Counted from the stretch's first letter, positions 17,440 through 26,063 are shown. The stretch is DNA of 64,000 bases from Paractinoplanes pyxinae (GCF_026626335.1 NZ_JAPNTZ010000003.1:496001-560000); one strand, 5' to 3'. Numbers and translations: made by a program. Notes: generated by a model not told the origin, from the sequence alone.

Positions 17440-18585
17440 CTAGGCGCCGCCCTCGGTCAAGGTGACGGTGGTGGGCTGGAACGACGTGCCGTTGACGTCG
17501 ACACCCGCCGCCTTGGCCGCGGTGATCGCCTGGTTGATGTAGTCGTTGGTGAAGGCCAGGCCCTCCGGCGCCTTGGTCAGCACCGTGTCGCCGGTCTGGT
17601 TCTTGGTGGTCATCGAGATGTCCACGGTCTGCTTCCAGGCCGCCTCGTCGATCACGCCGATCCCGGCCGGCGCGGGCCAGATCAGCTTGTTGGTCTCGTT
17701 GGTCTGCCACAGCTGGTGGCTCTTGCCGAGCTTGGAGCCCTTGGCCACCACCAGGTCGCGGCACTTCTCGGCGTTGTCGCGGCAGAACGCCCAGCCCTGG
17801 ATGGTGCCGGTCAGGAACTTGACGGTCTGCTGCTGGTAGGCCGGGTCGTTCAGTTTCTCGGTGTTGGCCCAGACCGCGTCCTGCAGCATCGAGGAGCCCT
17901 CGGCCTTCCAATCGATGATCGAGAAGTCGTCGGCCGTGTAGAGCTTGCCGGTGGCCGGGTTCTTGGCCTCGAGCAGCTGGGCGTACTCGTTGTAGCTCAT
18001 GGCCTGGGCGGCGTCGATCTCTTTCTTCAGCAGCGCCTGCATGTCGAACTGCTGCTGGACGAGGGTCACGTCCTTGCCCGGGTCGAGCCCGGCCTTCGTC
18101 ATGCCGGCGAACAACTCGTACTCGTTGCCGAAGCCCCAGTTGCCGACCTTCTTGCCCTTGAGGTCGGCCGCCTTGGTGATGCCGCTGTCCTTCCAGGCCA
18201 CCTGGTACGTGCCCGAGCGCCCGAAGATCTGGCCGACATCGGTGATGCCGGCGCCCTGCTCGCGCGAGGCCAGCGCCTTGGGCACCCAGGCCACGGCGTA
18301 GTCGGCCTTGCCCTGGGCCAGCACGGTCTGCGGCACGATGTCGACGCCGCCCTCGAGCAGTTGCACGTCGAGGCCCTGCTGCTTGTAGAAGCCCTGGTCG
18401 ACGGCGGCGATGTAGCCGGCGAACTGGGCCTGGAAGAACCACTGCAGCTGCAGCTTGACCGGGGCGAGGGCGCCGCCGCTGCCGCCGGGCGCCGGGGTGG
18501 TCGAGTCCTGGTCGGCGGTGCCGCAGCCGGCCACGATCATCGCGGACGCGGCGGCTATCGCGGTCATCATTCGGATTCGTCGCAT
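17440..18585 (-). CDS. ABC transporter substrate-binding lipoprotein, NMT1/THI5-like
   Basis: A 381-residue exported binding protein. The signal sequence ends in a lipobox (MIVAGC, Cys near residue 21), so it is anchored to the outer face of the membrane. The mature part begins VKLQLQWFFQAQFAGYIAAVDQG (key residues only: QLQWFFQAQFAGY), diagnostic of the NMT1/THI5 family, which binds pyrimidine-like and related small heterocycles. The start is ATG 18585 with GGAGG five bases upstream; a longer frame to 18642 lacks such a site. It is last in the minus-strand operon, separated from its permease by 195 bp holding repeats and two DnaA-box-like sites, so it may also have its own promoter. A pyrimidine-type ligand is inferred from the operon. 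Confidence 0.88.
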   Translation of the reverse strand: MRRIRMMTAIAAASAMIVAGCGTADQDSTTPAPGGSGGALAPVKLQLQWFFQAQFAGYIAAVDQGFYKQQGLDVQLLEGGVDIVPQTVLAQGKADYAVAWVPKALASREQGAGITDVGQIFGRSGTYQVAWKDSGITKAADLKGKKVGNWGFGNEYELFAGMTKAGLDPGKDVTLVQQQFDMQALLKKEIDAAQAMSYNEYAQLLEAKNPATGKLYTADDFSIIDWKAEGSSMLQDAVWANTEKLNDPAYQQQTVKFLTGTIQGWAFCRDNAEKCRDLVVAKGSKLGKSHQLWQTNETNKLIWPAPAGIGVIDEAAWKQTVDISMTTKNQTGDTVLTKAPEGLAFTNDYINQAITAAKAAGVDVNGTSFQPTTVTLTEGGA

Positions 18586-18610
18586 GGATGCCTCCGTAGT
18601 TTCGGGGGTC

Positions 18611-18647
18611 GTTGTCCACAGGGCACCGGGGCGGTTGTCCACAGGGC
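18611..18647 (+). promoter_or_regulatory. Two perfect DnaA-box-like sites in direct repeat
   Basis: The sequence GTTGTCCACAGGGC occurs twice, at 18611-18624 and 18634-18647, a 23-bp period. Each contains TTGTCCACA (18612-18620 and 18635-18643), the preferred DnaA box of GC-rich actinobacteria. They lie 26-60 bp upstream of the binding-protein start, the position of a promoter or operator. No dnaA, dnaN or AT-rich unwinding element is near, so this is not an origin. DnaA titration or DnaA-dependent control is possible; a simple repeat of unrelated function is the alternative. Confidence 0.55.
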
Positions 18648-18708
18648 CCCGGCCGGATCGGGCGAAATTTGGAAGGATGGCTGTGTTGGATGGGGGCCCC
18701 CTGGGAGG

Positions 18709-18778
18709 GCGGGGCCTGGTTTGCGGGGCCTGGTTTGCGGGGCCTGGCTTGCGGGGTCTGGCTTGCGGGGTCTGGCTT
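18709..18778 (+). repeat. Five tandem copies of a 14-bp repeat
   Basis: The unit GCGGGGCCTGGTTT runs five times without gaps, at 18709, 18723, 18737, 18751 and 18765. The copies drift in order: two identical, one with T to C at position 12, then two with an additional C to T at position 7. This stepwise change is what slippage duplication produces. It fills the gap between the permease stop (18781) and the binding-protein leader on the minus strand. Confidence 0.9.
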
Positions 18779-18780
18779 GA

Positions 18781-19545
18781 TCAGGCGATGAGGCGGGTGC
18801 GCCAGGGCATGGCCAGGCGCTCCAGCAGCAGCGTGGTGAGATAGAAGACGAGGCCGAGCAGGCAGGCGCCCACCACGAAGGCCCACGCCCGTGGGTACGC
18901 GGTGAAGGCGGCGGCCGAGGTGATCCGCGAGCCCAGCCCGTTCTGCAGCCCGCCGAAATACTCCGCCACCACCGCCGCGATCACGGCCAGCGACGACGCC
19001 TGCCGCAGGCCGGTGAAGACGTGGGGGAGGGCGCCCGGCAGCCGCACCTTCCGGGCGAAGGTCCAGCCACTGGCCGCGTACGTGCGCATGAGCTCCTGGT
19101 GGATCGGGTTCACCTCGCGCAGCCCGCGCAGCGTGTTGATGAAGACCGGGAAGAACACGATGATCGCGGCCACCAGCCGGCGCGGGATGCTGCTGGTCGA
19201 CTCGAACATGTTGTTGAGGATCGGGGCCAGCGCGATGATCGGCAGCGCGTTGAGCACCGCCGCGAACGGCAGCGACACCTCGGCCAGCGGCCGGAACCGG
19301 CTGGACGCCATCGCCGCCAGCACCCCCAGCACAGCGCCGGCGATCAGGCCGATCAGCGCGTTGGCCCCGCTGGCCAGCGCGGCTTCCCAGATGTTGGCCC
19401 GCTGGACGACGAACTCGTCCCAGATGGCCGACGGCGCGGGCAGGATGAACGGCGCGATCCGCCCGGCCGTCACGGTCACCTGCCACAGGATGATCGCGAC
19501 GACGCCGACGACCACCGGCGGCAGCACACTGCGGGCGTACCTCAT
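18781..19545 (-). CDS. ABC transporter permease (SsuC/ThiX-like)
   Basis: A 254-residue inner-membrane permease with about six hydrophobic helices and the BPD_transp_1 coupling loop (EAA-type) in the stretch LMRTYAASGWTFARKVRLPG. This is the family that works with NMT1/THI5-like binding proteins. The ATG at 19545 overlaps the upstream ATPase stop (ATGA). It is the second of two permeases in the operon; together they would form a heterodimeric channel. A very long open frame through the ATPase in another frame is a shadow. Confidence 0.9.
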   Translation of the reverse strand: MRYARSVLPPVVVGVVAIILWQVTVTAGRIAPFILPAPSAIWDEFVVQRANIWEAALASGANALIGLIAGAVLGVLAAMASSRFRPLAEVSLPFAAVLNALPIIALAPILNNMFESTSSIPRRLVAAIIVFFPVFINTLRGLREVNPIHQELMRTYAASGWTFARKVRLPGALPHVFTGLRQASSLAVIAAVVAEYFGGLQNGLGSRITSAAAFTAYPRAWAFVVGACLLGLVFYLTTLLLERLAMPWRTRLIA

Positions 19546-20321
19546 GAGGCGCTCTTCAGGGGAGTGCCGCGCAGCGCCTGCCGCACCGCCGTGACGCTTT
19601 CGAAGTAGTGCTCGGACTGCCGGGCCGCCTCGTCGCGGGTGGGCAGGCCGACCGGGATCGACGCGGTTATCCGGCCCGGCCGCGCCGACATCACGACCAC
19701 CCGGTCCGAGAGGAACACCGCCTCCGAGATCGAGTGGGTGACGAAGACCGTGCTCGTGCCGGTCTTGGCGCAGATGGCCAGCAGTTCGGACTGCAGCCGT
19801 TCGCGGGTCATCTCGTCGAGCGCGCCGAACGGCTCGTCCATCAGCAGCAGCGGCGGTTGCACGGCCAGCGCCCGGGCGATCGCCACCCGCTGCTGCATGC
19901 CGCCGGACAGCTGGGCCGGGTAGTGGCCGGCGAACTCCTCCAGGCCGACCAGGGCCAGCATCTCTTCCGCCTTGGCCTTGCGCTCGGCCTTGGCCAGGCC
20001 GCGCAGTTCGAGCGGCAGCTCGACGTTCCTGAGCACGGTCCGCCACTCGAACAGCCCGGACTGCTGAAAGGCGATGCCGTAGGCCTGTTCCTTGCGGGCC
20101 ACCCCGGCGGGCTTCCCGGCCACCGTGACCGTGCCCGTGGTGGGTGCGATCAGGTCGGCGATGAGCCGCAGCAGGGTGCTCTTGCCGCAGCCGGACGGCC
20201 CGATGAGCGAGACGAACTCGCCGTCGCCGACGGTGAGGTCGACATCGGACAGGGCGACGACCTCGTCCGGGCGACCGGGGTTGAAGGTCTTCGTCACTGA
20301 CGAAACGACGACCGCGCTCAT
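19542..20321 (-). CDS. ABC transporter ATP-binding protein (SsuB/TauB-like)
   Basis: A 259-residue ATPase with every motif: Walker A GPSGCGKST, Q-loop FQQSGLF, signature LSGGMQQR, Walker B LLLMDEPFG with D-loop GALDEM, and switch His in FVTHSISEA. It belongs to the nitrate/sulfonate/taurine/pyrimidine-precursor branch. Start ATG 20321 overlaps the stop of the upstream permease, and its own stop overlaps the start of the second permease, so the order permease-ATPase-permease is tightly coupled. It powers import of the substrate captured by the lipoprotein at 17440-18585. Confidence 0.93.
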   Translation of the reverse strand: MSAVVVSSVTKTFNPGRPDEVVALSDVDLTVGDGEFVSLIGPSGCGKSTLLRLIADLIAPTTGTVTVAGKPAGVARKEQAYGIAFQQSGLFEWRTVLRNVELPLELRGLAKAERKAKAEEMLALVGLEEFAGHYPAQLSGGMQQRVAIARALAVQPPLLLMDEPFGALDEMTRERLQSELLAICAKTGTSTVFVTHSISEAVFLSDRVVVMSARPGRITASIPVGLPTRDEAARQSEHYFESVTAVRQALRGTPLKSAS

Positions 20322-21160
20322 AGCGTGACCACCTCCACGTGGCGGCGGTGCCGCATCAGCGGCAGTTCCAGCAGGCTGACGAGTCCGGCGACGACCAGGC
20401 CGAGCAGGGCCGCCCCGAGCATCGCGGTGTAGACCTTCGCGGGGTCCGAGGTGGCCTCGCGGGAGTACTCGATGATGAGGCGGCCGATGCCGCCCCGGGT
20501 GCCGGTCGAGATCTCGCCGACGACCGCCCCGACGACGGCTGCCGCCCCGGCCAGGCGCAGCGCCGGGAACAGGTAGGGCAGCGAGGCCGGGAAGCGGAGC
20601 TTGACCAAGGTGCGCCACCACCCGGCGGCGTAGCTGCGCATGAGCTCGACCCCGGCCGCCGACGGCGACTGCAGGCCGCGCAGCATGCCCACCGCGACCG
20701 GGAAGAACGCGAGGTAGGCGGCGATCACCGAGACGGTCGCCCAGGACGGCATGATGGTGCCGCCCCACCCGGCCACCAGCGGCGCCAGGGCGACCAGGGG
20801 CACGGTCTGACTCAGGATGACGTACGGCAGCAGACCCCGCTCGACGATGCGGAACCTCTCCATCGCCACCGCGAGCAGTAGCCCGACCAGCGCGCCGATG
20901 ACGAACCCGGCGGCCGTGATGCCCAGCGTGAACAGGCAGGCCTGCAGCACCACGATCCAGACCGGCCGGCCGCCCGTGAGCTCCGGGCGGCCCAGCCTTT
21001 CCAGCACGTTCCACAGGTGCGGCATCGACAGGTCGTCGGCGCGCGGCAGGATCCGCACGCCGAAGAGCACCGTGCCGTCCGGGTTGCCGACGGCCTTGTA
21101 GCCCTCCCAGAGCACCACGGCGACCGCGAGCCCCAGGACGACGTACAGAAGTCTCCTCAC
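20318..21160 (-). CDS. ABC transporter permease (first of the pair)
   Basis: A 280-residue permease from GTG 21160, which overlaps the stop of the LLM oxidoreductase gene (GTGA). It has an N-terminal membrane helix (LLYVVLGLAVAVVLW), a periplasmic-facing loop of about 45 residues, and five more helices with the coupling loop at LMRSYAAGWWRTLVKLRFPA. It is distinct from the second permease in the longer first loop. The coupling to both the metabolic gene upstream and the ATPase downstream ties uptake and catabolism into one transcript. Confidence 0.9.
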   Translation of the reverse strand: MRRLLYVVLGLAVAVVLWEGYKAVGNPDGTVLFGVRILPRADDLSMPHLWNVLERLGRPELTGGRPVWIVVLQACLFTLGITAAGFVIGALVGLLLAVAMERFRIVERGLLPYVILSQTVPLVALAPLVAGWGGTIMPSWATVSVIAAYLAFFPVAVGMLRGLQSPSAAGVELMRSYAAGWWRTLVKLRFPASLPYLFPALRLAGAAAVVGAVVGEISTGTRGGIGRLIIEYSREATSDPAKVYTAMLGAALLGLVVAGLVSLLELPLMRHRRHVEVVTL

Positions 21161-22152
21161 GAGAGCGCCGGGATGATGTGATCGCCGTACGCCCGCAGGG
21201 TTTCCTCTTTGGCGTCGTGCTGCAGATAGACCGCGAACTGGTCGACCCCGAGCGCCCGCAGCTCCTCCAGGCGCTTGAGGTGGTTCTCGACCGGCCCGAG
21301 GATGCAGAACCGGTCGACCACCTCGTCCGGCACGAACGTGGTGTGCGTGTTGCCGGCCCGGCCGTGCTCGGCGTAGTCGTAGCCCTGCCGGCCCTTGATG
21401 TAGTCGGTCAGCACCTGCGGCACGGTGCCGTCGCTGCCGTAGCGGGCCACGATGTCGGCCACGTGGTTGCCCACCATGCCGCCGAACCAGCGCGTCTGGT
21501 CCCGCTGGTGGGCCAGGTCGTCGCCGACGTACGCGGGGGCGGCCACACAGAACTTGATGGCCATCGGGTCGCGGCCCGCCTGCTCGGCCGCCCGCCGCAC
21601 GGCGCCGATCATCCAGGCCGCGATGTCCGGGTCGGCCAGCTGCAGGATGTAGCCGTCGCCGACCTCGCCGGTCAGGGCCAGGGCTTTCGGTCCGTACGCG
21701 GCCACCCACACTTCCAGGCGGCTGTCGGGAGCCCACGCGAACTGTTGCTCCGTGCCCCGCAGTTCGACCTTCTCGCCGTTGGCCAGCCCCCGGATCACCC
21801 CGATCGACTCACGCAGCTGAGCCAGCGACTGCGGCTGGGCCCCCAGCACCCGCAGCGCCGAGTCGCCCCGGCCGATCCCGCAGATGGTGCGGTTGCCGTA
21901 CATCTCGTTGAGGGTCGCGAACAGCGAGGCGAGCACCGTCCAGTCGCGGGTGCCCGGGTTGGTGACCATCGGGCCGACGATCACCCGCTCGGTCTCGTCG
22001 AGGATCTTGGAGTAGATGACGAACGGCTCCTGCCAGAGCACGTGCGAGTCGAAGGTCCAGACGTGGCTGAACCCCTTCTGCTCGGCCATCTTGGCCAGCT
22101 CGACCACCGCCATCGCCGGCGGGTTGTTCTGCAGCACCACACCTATGTCCAT
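21157..22152 (-). CDS. F420-type LLM oxidoreductase of the pyrimidine/hydantoin locus (TIGR03842-like)
   Basis: A 331-residue luciferase-like TIM-barrel enzyme. The N-terminus MDIGVVLQNNPPAMAVVELA, the GIGRGDSALRVLG loop and the VWVAAYGPKALALTGEVGDG segment are those of bacterial luciferase-like flavin or F420 enzymes; the overall match is to the CPS_4043 subfamily, which as I recall is found beside dihydropyrimidinase genes. Its reaction is not established. It sits between dihydropyrimidinase (15-bp gap) and an importer permease (4-bp overlap). Because no flavoprotein dihydropyrimidine dehydrogenase is present in the window, it could supply the reduction of the pyrimidine ring; that is inference. 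Confidence 0.82.
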   Translation of the reverse strand: MDIGVVLQNNPPAMAVVELAKMAEQKGFSHVWTFDSHVLWQEPFVIYSKILDETERVIVGPMVTNPGTRDWTVLASLFATLNEMYGNRTICGIGRGDSALRVLGAQPQSLAQLRESIGVIRGLANGEKVELRGTEQQFAWAPDSRLEVWVAAYGPKALALTGEVGDGYILQLADPDIAAWMIGAVRRAAEQAGRDPMAIKFCVAAPAYVGDDLAHQRDQTRWFGGMVGNHVADIVARYGSDGTVPQVLTDYIKGRQGYDYAEHGRAGNTHTTFVPDEVVDRFCILGPVENHLKRLEELRALGVDQFAVYLQHDAKEETLRAYGDHIIPALS

Positions 22153-22167
22153 GCGCGGCTCCTTCGG

Positions 22168-23568
22168 TCAGACCAGGTAGTCGGAGAGGCCGCGCGACAC
22201 GTACTTGCCGCGGCCGGCCCGGCCGGTGTACTCGCCGCCGGACGCGATGACCTCGCCGCGGGACAGCACGGTGTCGACCCGGCCGGCGATCTCCCAGCCC
22301 TCCCAGGCCGAGTAGTCCATGTTCATGTGGTGGGTCTCGACGCTGATCCGGGTGCGGCCGTCCGGGTCGTAGAGCACGATGTCGGCGTCCGAGCCGGGCG
22401 CGATGATGCCCTTGCGCGGGTACATGCCGAACATCCGGGCCGGGGTGGTCGCGATCGTCTCGACCCAGCGCGCCAGCGACAGCTTGCCGTCGACCACGCC
22501 CTGGTACAGCAGGTCGACGCGGTGCTCGACGCTGCCGATGCCGTTGGGGATCTTCGAGAAGTCGCCGATCCCCATCTCTTTCTGGTCCTTCATGCAGAAG
22601 GGACAGTGGTCGGTCGACACCACGGAGAGGTCGTTGGTGCGCAGGCCCTGCCACAGGTCGGCCCGGTGGCTCTCGTGCTTGCTGCGCAGCGGCGTCGAGC
22701 AGACCCACTTGGCGCCCTCGAAGCCGGGCGCGCCGAGCTGGTCCTCCAGCGTGAGGTAGAGGTACTGCGGGCAGGTCTCGGCGAAGACGTTGCGGCCCAG
22801 GTCGCGGGCGGCCTTCACCTGCTCCAGGGCCTTCGAAGCGCTCAGGTGCACGATGTAGAGCGGGCAGTCGGCGGCCACGCTGGCCAGCCAGATGGCCCGG
22901 CTCGTGGCCTCGGCCTCGAGCTCTTGCGGCCGGGTGATGCCGTGGTAGATCGGATCGGTCTCGCCGCGTTCGAGGGCCTGCTTGACCAGCACGTCGATGG
23001 CCGGCCCGTTCTCGGCGTGCATCATGATCATCGCGCCGTTGTCGCGCGCCTTCTGCATGGCCCGCAGGATCTGGCCGTCGTCGGAGTAGAAGACGCCCGG
23101 GTACGCCATGAACAGCTTGAAACTCGTGATGCCCTCGCTGGCGACCAGCTGGTCCATCGCCTTGAGCGAGTCGTCGTCGACCCCGCCCACGATCATGTGG
23201 AAGCCGTAGTCGATGTGGCACTGGTCGGCCGTCTTGGCGTGCCAGGCGGCCAGCCCGTCCTGCACCACCTCGCCGTAGCGCTGAATGGCGAAGTCGATGA
23301 TCGTGGTGGTGCCGCCGATCGCGGCGGCCCGGGTGCCGGTGTCGAAGGTGTCGCTGGCCTCGGTGCCGCCGAACGGCATCTGCATGTGGGTGTGGGCGTC
23401 GATCGCGCCCGGGATCACGTACTTGCCGGTGGCGTCGATGACCTCGGGACCCTCGGGCGCCTGCCCGGGCGCGAAGATGGCGGCGATCTTCTCGCCGTCG
23501 ACGAGCACGTCGGCCGGGTAGGGCCCGGTCGGCCCGACGACCGTGCCGCCCCTGATCAGCGTGCTCAC
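22168..23568 (-). CDS. hydA: Dihydropyrimidinase / D-hydantoinase
   Basis: A 466-residue amidohydrolase that hydrolyses the ring of dihydrouracil, dihydrothymine or 5-substituted hydantoins to N-carbamoyl amino acids. The zinc ligands are visible: His pair in GAIDAHTHMQMP, carboxylated Lys in ITSFKLFMAYPG, His in MMHAEN and YIVHLSAS, and the catalytic Asp in VSTDHCPF. Length is normal for the family. Its start overlaps the stop of the beta-ureidopropionase-like gene (ATGA, 23565-23568), which would process its product. Whether dihydropyrimidines or hydantoins are the natural substrate cannot be told from the sequence alone. Confidence 0.93.
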   Translation of the reverse strand: MSTLIRGGTVVGPTGPYPADVLVDGEKIAAIFAPGQAPEGPEVIDATGKYVIPGAIDAHTHMQMPFGGTEASDTFDTGTRAAAIGGTTTIIDFAIQRYGEVVQDGLAAWHAKTADQCHIDYGFHMIVGGVDDDSLKAMDQLVASEGITSFKLFMAYPGVFYSDDGQILRAMQKARDNGAMIMMHAENGPAIDVLVKQALERGETDPIYHGITRPQELEAEATSRAIWLASVAADCPLYIVHLSASKALEQVKAARDLGRNVFAETCPQYLYLTLEDQLGAPGFEGAKWVCSTPLRSKHESHRADLWQGLRTNDLSVVSTDHCPFCMKDQKEMGIGDFSKIPNGIGSVEHRVDLLYQGVVDGKLSLARWVETIATTPARMFGMYPRKGIIAPGSDADIVLYDPDGRTRISVETHHMNMDYSAWEGWEIAGRVDTVLSRGEVIASGGEYTGRAGRGKYVSRGLSDYLV

Positions 23569-24404
23569 AGCTCCACCGTCCGGGTGTAGGACTCCGGGCG
23601 GCGGTCGCGGTAGAACTGCCAGCGCTCGCGGACCGTCTTGATCAGGCCCAGGTCGAGGTCGCGGACGATCAGCTCGGGGTCGTGCGTGTCGCCCACGTCG
23701 CCCACGAACTTGCCCTCGGGGTCGGCGAAGTAGCTCTGGCCGTAGAAGTCGTTGTCACCCAGCGCCTCGGTGCCGACCCGGTTGATCGCGCCGACGAAGT
23801 ACTCGTTGGCCACCGCGCTGGCCGGCTGCTCGAGCTGCCACAGATAGCTGCTCAGCCCGCGGCTGGTGGCCGACGGGTTGAAGACGATCTGCGCGCCGCC
23901 CAGGCCGAGCTCGCGCCAGCCCTCAGGGAAGTGCCGGTCGTAGCAGATGTAGACGCCGACCTTGCCGACCGCGGTGTCGAAGACCGGGTAGCCCAGGTTG
24001 CCGGGGCGGAAGTAGAACTTCTCCCAGAAGCCCTTGACCTGCGGGATGTGGTGCTTGCGGTACTTGCCGAGGTACGAGCCGTCGGCGTCGACCACGGCGG
24101 CGGTGTTGTAGAGGACGCCCTCCTGCTCCTTCTCGTACATGGGCAGGACCATCACCATGCCGAGCTCGGCCGCCAGCGCCTGGAAGCGCTCGGTGGTCGG
24201 GCCGGGGATCGATTCGGCGTACTCGTAGTACTCCGCCTCCTGCACCTGGCAGAAGTACGGGCCGTAGAACAGTTCCTGGAAGCAGATCACCTTCGCCCCC
24301 TGGGCGGCGGCGTCGCGGGCGTAGTCCTCGTGCGCCTTGATCATCGACTCTTTATCGCCCGTCCACGTTGTCTGGACGAGGGCGGCGCGAACGATGTCGC
24401 TCAT
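23565..24404 (-). CDS. Nitrilase-superfamily N-carbamoyl amide hydrolase (beta-ureidopropionase-like)
   Basis: A 279-residue carbon-nitrogen hydrolase. The Glu-Lys-Cys triad is clear: Glu in ICFQELFYGPYF, Lys in YLGKYRKHHIP, Cys in VYICYDRHFPEGWR. The FYGPYFCQ and ICYDRHFPEG forms are those of beta-ureidopropionase and N-carbamoyl-putrescine-type members. Next to dihydropyrimidinase it would release beta-alanine (or a related amino acid), CO2 and ammonia. It is the first gene of the minus-strand operon, facing the MocR regulator across a 176-bp gap. An aminotransferase able to use beta-alanine lies on the other side of the regulator. Confidence 0.92.
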   Translation of the reverse strand: MSDIVRAALVQTTWTGDKESMIKAHEDYARDAAAQGAKVICFQELFYGPYFCQVQEAEYYEYAESIPGPTTERFQALAAELGMVMVLPMYEKEQEGVLYNTAAVVDADGSYLGKYRKHHIPQVKGFWEKFYFRPGNLGYPVFDTAVGKVGVYICYDRHFPEGWRELGLGGAQIVFNPSATSRGLSSYLWQLEQPASAVANEYFVGAINRVGTEALGDNDFYGQSYFADPEGKFVGDVGDTHDPELIVRDLDLGLIKTVRERWQFYRDRRPESYTRTVEL

Positions 24405-24580
24405 GACGGCCCCTTCTTTCGTGCGGCGGCGCGGTGGAAGCGCCCGTGATCGTGTGTCTACTCCCCGTCATACCAGCTGCGCTAGGGCTTGAATGTCAGC
24501 TTCAGATGCCGTAGGACACTAATGACACACATCGAGGCGAACAATTGCCTCGTTGTAACGGACTGTTTCGGAGAGGTAAT
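24405..24580. promoter_or_regulatory. Divergent control region with an inverted repeat
   Basis: This gap separates the nitrilase operon from the MocR gene and should hold both promoters. Near the regulator start is a perfect 6-bp inverted repeat CGAGGC...GCCTCG (24533-24538 and 24547-24552, 8-bp spacer GAACAATT), a candidate operator. On the plus strand TTGAAT (24489-24494) and TAGGAC (24512-24517) are 17 bp apart, a fair promoter match that would start transcription just before the repeat. A GTGTGTC near 24452 and GACACAC near 24524 form a wider, looser pair. Confidence 0.45.
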
Positions 24581-25957
24581 TTGCTGGCCCTGATCACGGG
24601 CGCTGTCGACGACCGCAGCGCACGGGGCATTGCCGCGGCCGTGAGCCGCCTGGTGACCGCCGGGCAGCTGCCGGCCGGCACCCGGCTGCCGACCGTCCGC
24701 GACGTCGCGCGCGAGCTCGGCGTCAGCCCCACGACGGTCAGTGAGGCCTGGCGCAGCCTCACCCGGGCGGGCGCCATCCAGACCCGGGGCCGGTCGGGCA
24801 CGTACGTGTCCGCGCCCGTCCTGCCTCGTCAGCGCCTGCGCTATTCCCAGCTCGGTGGCCGGGCCGCCGCGGTGTCGCGCGACCTCTCGACCGGCGTCCC
24901 CGATCACGACCTGTTGCCCGACCTGACCGACGCGCTCAAACGGATCGGGGACGGGCGGCTGGCCACGAGTTATCTCGACGAGCCGGTGCTGCCCGCCCTG
25001 GAGGCGGTGCTGCGCGAGCGGTGGCCCTTCCCGCCCGAGCGGCTGACCGTGGTCGACGGCGCCCTGGACGCCCTCGACCGGGTGATCGGCGAGGTGGTCC
25101 GCTTCGGCGATCACGTGGTCGTCGAGAACCCGGCCTTCCCACCGCTGCTCGACCTGCTGCAGACCGTCGGCGCCACGGTGGTCGGCGTGCCGATGGACGC
25201 GGACGGGTTGCGTCCCCCGGCGCTGCGCCGGGTGCTCGCCGACTATCCCGCCGTCGCCGTCTTCCTGCAGCCCCGAGCCCACAACCCGACCGGCGTGAGC
25301 ATGTCTTCGTCACGGGCGGCCGAGTTGGCGGAGGTGCTGGGCGACTTCCCCGACGTGCTGGTGATCGAGGACGACCACGCCGGCGACATCGCCACCGCCG
25401 AACCGGTCAGCCTCGGGAGTTTCTTGAGCGAGCGTACGGTCCACGTCGCCAGCTTCTCGAAGTCCCACGGACCGGATCTGCGCCTGGCAGCGGTGGGCGG
25501 GCCGGCGAGCGTGATCGGCCCGGTGGCCGACCGGCGGCTGCTCGGTCCGGGCTGGTCCAGCCGTCTGCTGCAGGGGGTGCTGCTCGACCTCCTGACCGAT
25601 CCCGGCGCCACGGCGCACATTCGAAAGGCCCGTTCCCGGTACGCCACCAGGCGCGCAGCCCTGCTCGGAGCTCTGCACGAGCGGGGCGTCACCGCGACCG
25701 CCGCCGACGGCATCAACCTGTGGATGACCGTCGACGACCAGCAGATCGCCATGGTCACGCTGGCCGCCCACGGCATCGCCGTCTCACCGGGCGCGCCCTT
25801 CTGCGTGACGCCCCTCGCCGGCGACCATGTGCGGGTCACCGTGGGCTTGGTCGCCGACGGCTTCGACGACCTGGCCGACGTGCTGGCCGACGCCGCGCTG
25901 CTGGAAAGCCGCGGAAGCGGCCCCCGAGCCCGCCCACATCCGCGAGGCTGGCGATGA
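24581..25957 (+). CDS. MocR-type regulator (GntR HTH fused to aminotransferase domain)
   Basis: A 458-residue protein. Residues about 1-75 form a GntR winged helix (GTRLPTVRDVARELGVSPTTVSEAWRSL shortened: LPTVRDVARELGVSPTTVSE). Residues about 100-440 are a fold-type I aminotransferase domain with the PLP-binding Lys in VASFSKSHGPDLRL and the Arg in DHVRVTVG. MocR proteins sense PLP adducts or amino compounds and switch neighbouring genes. The start is taken as TTG 24581, four bases after GGAGAGG; TTG 24545 upstream lacks a ribosome site. The last 20 residues are Arg/Pro-rich and look unconserved. It likely controls the divergent catabolic operon and the aminotransferase, perhaps responding to beta-alanine. 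Confidence 0.88.
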   Translation: MLALITGAVDDRSARGIAAAVSRLVTAGQLPAGTRLPTVRDVARELGVSPTTVSEAWRSLTRAGAIQTRGRSGTYVSAPVLPRQRLRYSQLGGRAAAVSRDLSTGVPDHDLLPDLTDALKRIGDGRLATSYLDEPVLPALEAVLRERWPFPPERLTVVDGALDALDRVIGEVVRFGDHVVVENPAFPPLLDLLQTVGATVVGVPMDADGLRPPALRRVLADYPAVAVFLQPRAHNPTGVSMSSSRAAELAEVLGDFPDVLVIEDDHAGDIATAEPVSLGSFLSERTVHVASFSKSHGPDLRLAAVGGPASVIGPVADRRLLGPGWSSRLLQGVLLDLLTDPGATAHIRKARSRYATRRAALLGALHERGVTATAADGINLWMTVDDQQIAMVTLAAHGIAVSPGAPFCVTPLAGDHVRVTVGLVADGFDDLADVLADAALLESRGSGPRARPHPRGWR

Positions 25958-26023
25958 CCCGCGCGGCCGCCACGAAGTCGGGTCTGGCTTCTGGGCGCAA
26001 CCACTCACTCACGTCGCCCGGGT

Positions 26024-26063
26024 GGCTTTCGCGTTCTGGACGCGCCAGCGGCCAGCGAAAGCC
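26024..26063 (+). other. Hairpin in leader of the aminotransferase gene
   Basis: GGCTTTCGC (26024-26032) and GCGAAAGCC (26055-26063) are perfect 9-bp inverted repeats with an inner CTGG/CCAG pair, 90 bp before the aminotransferase ATG. There is no T-tract. It may terminate the MocR transcript weakly, or act in the leader of the next gene. The surrounding 25958-26153 gap contains no credible gene. Confidence 0.4.

Noticed and set aside
18611..18647. Replication origin
   Set aside because: Only two DnaA boxes, no dnaA/dnaN nearby and no AT-rich unwinding region.
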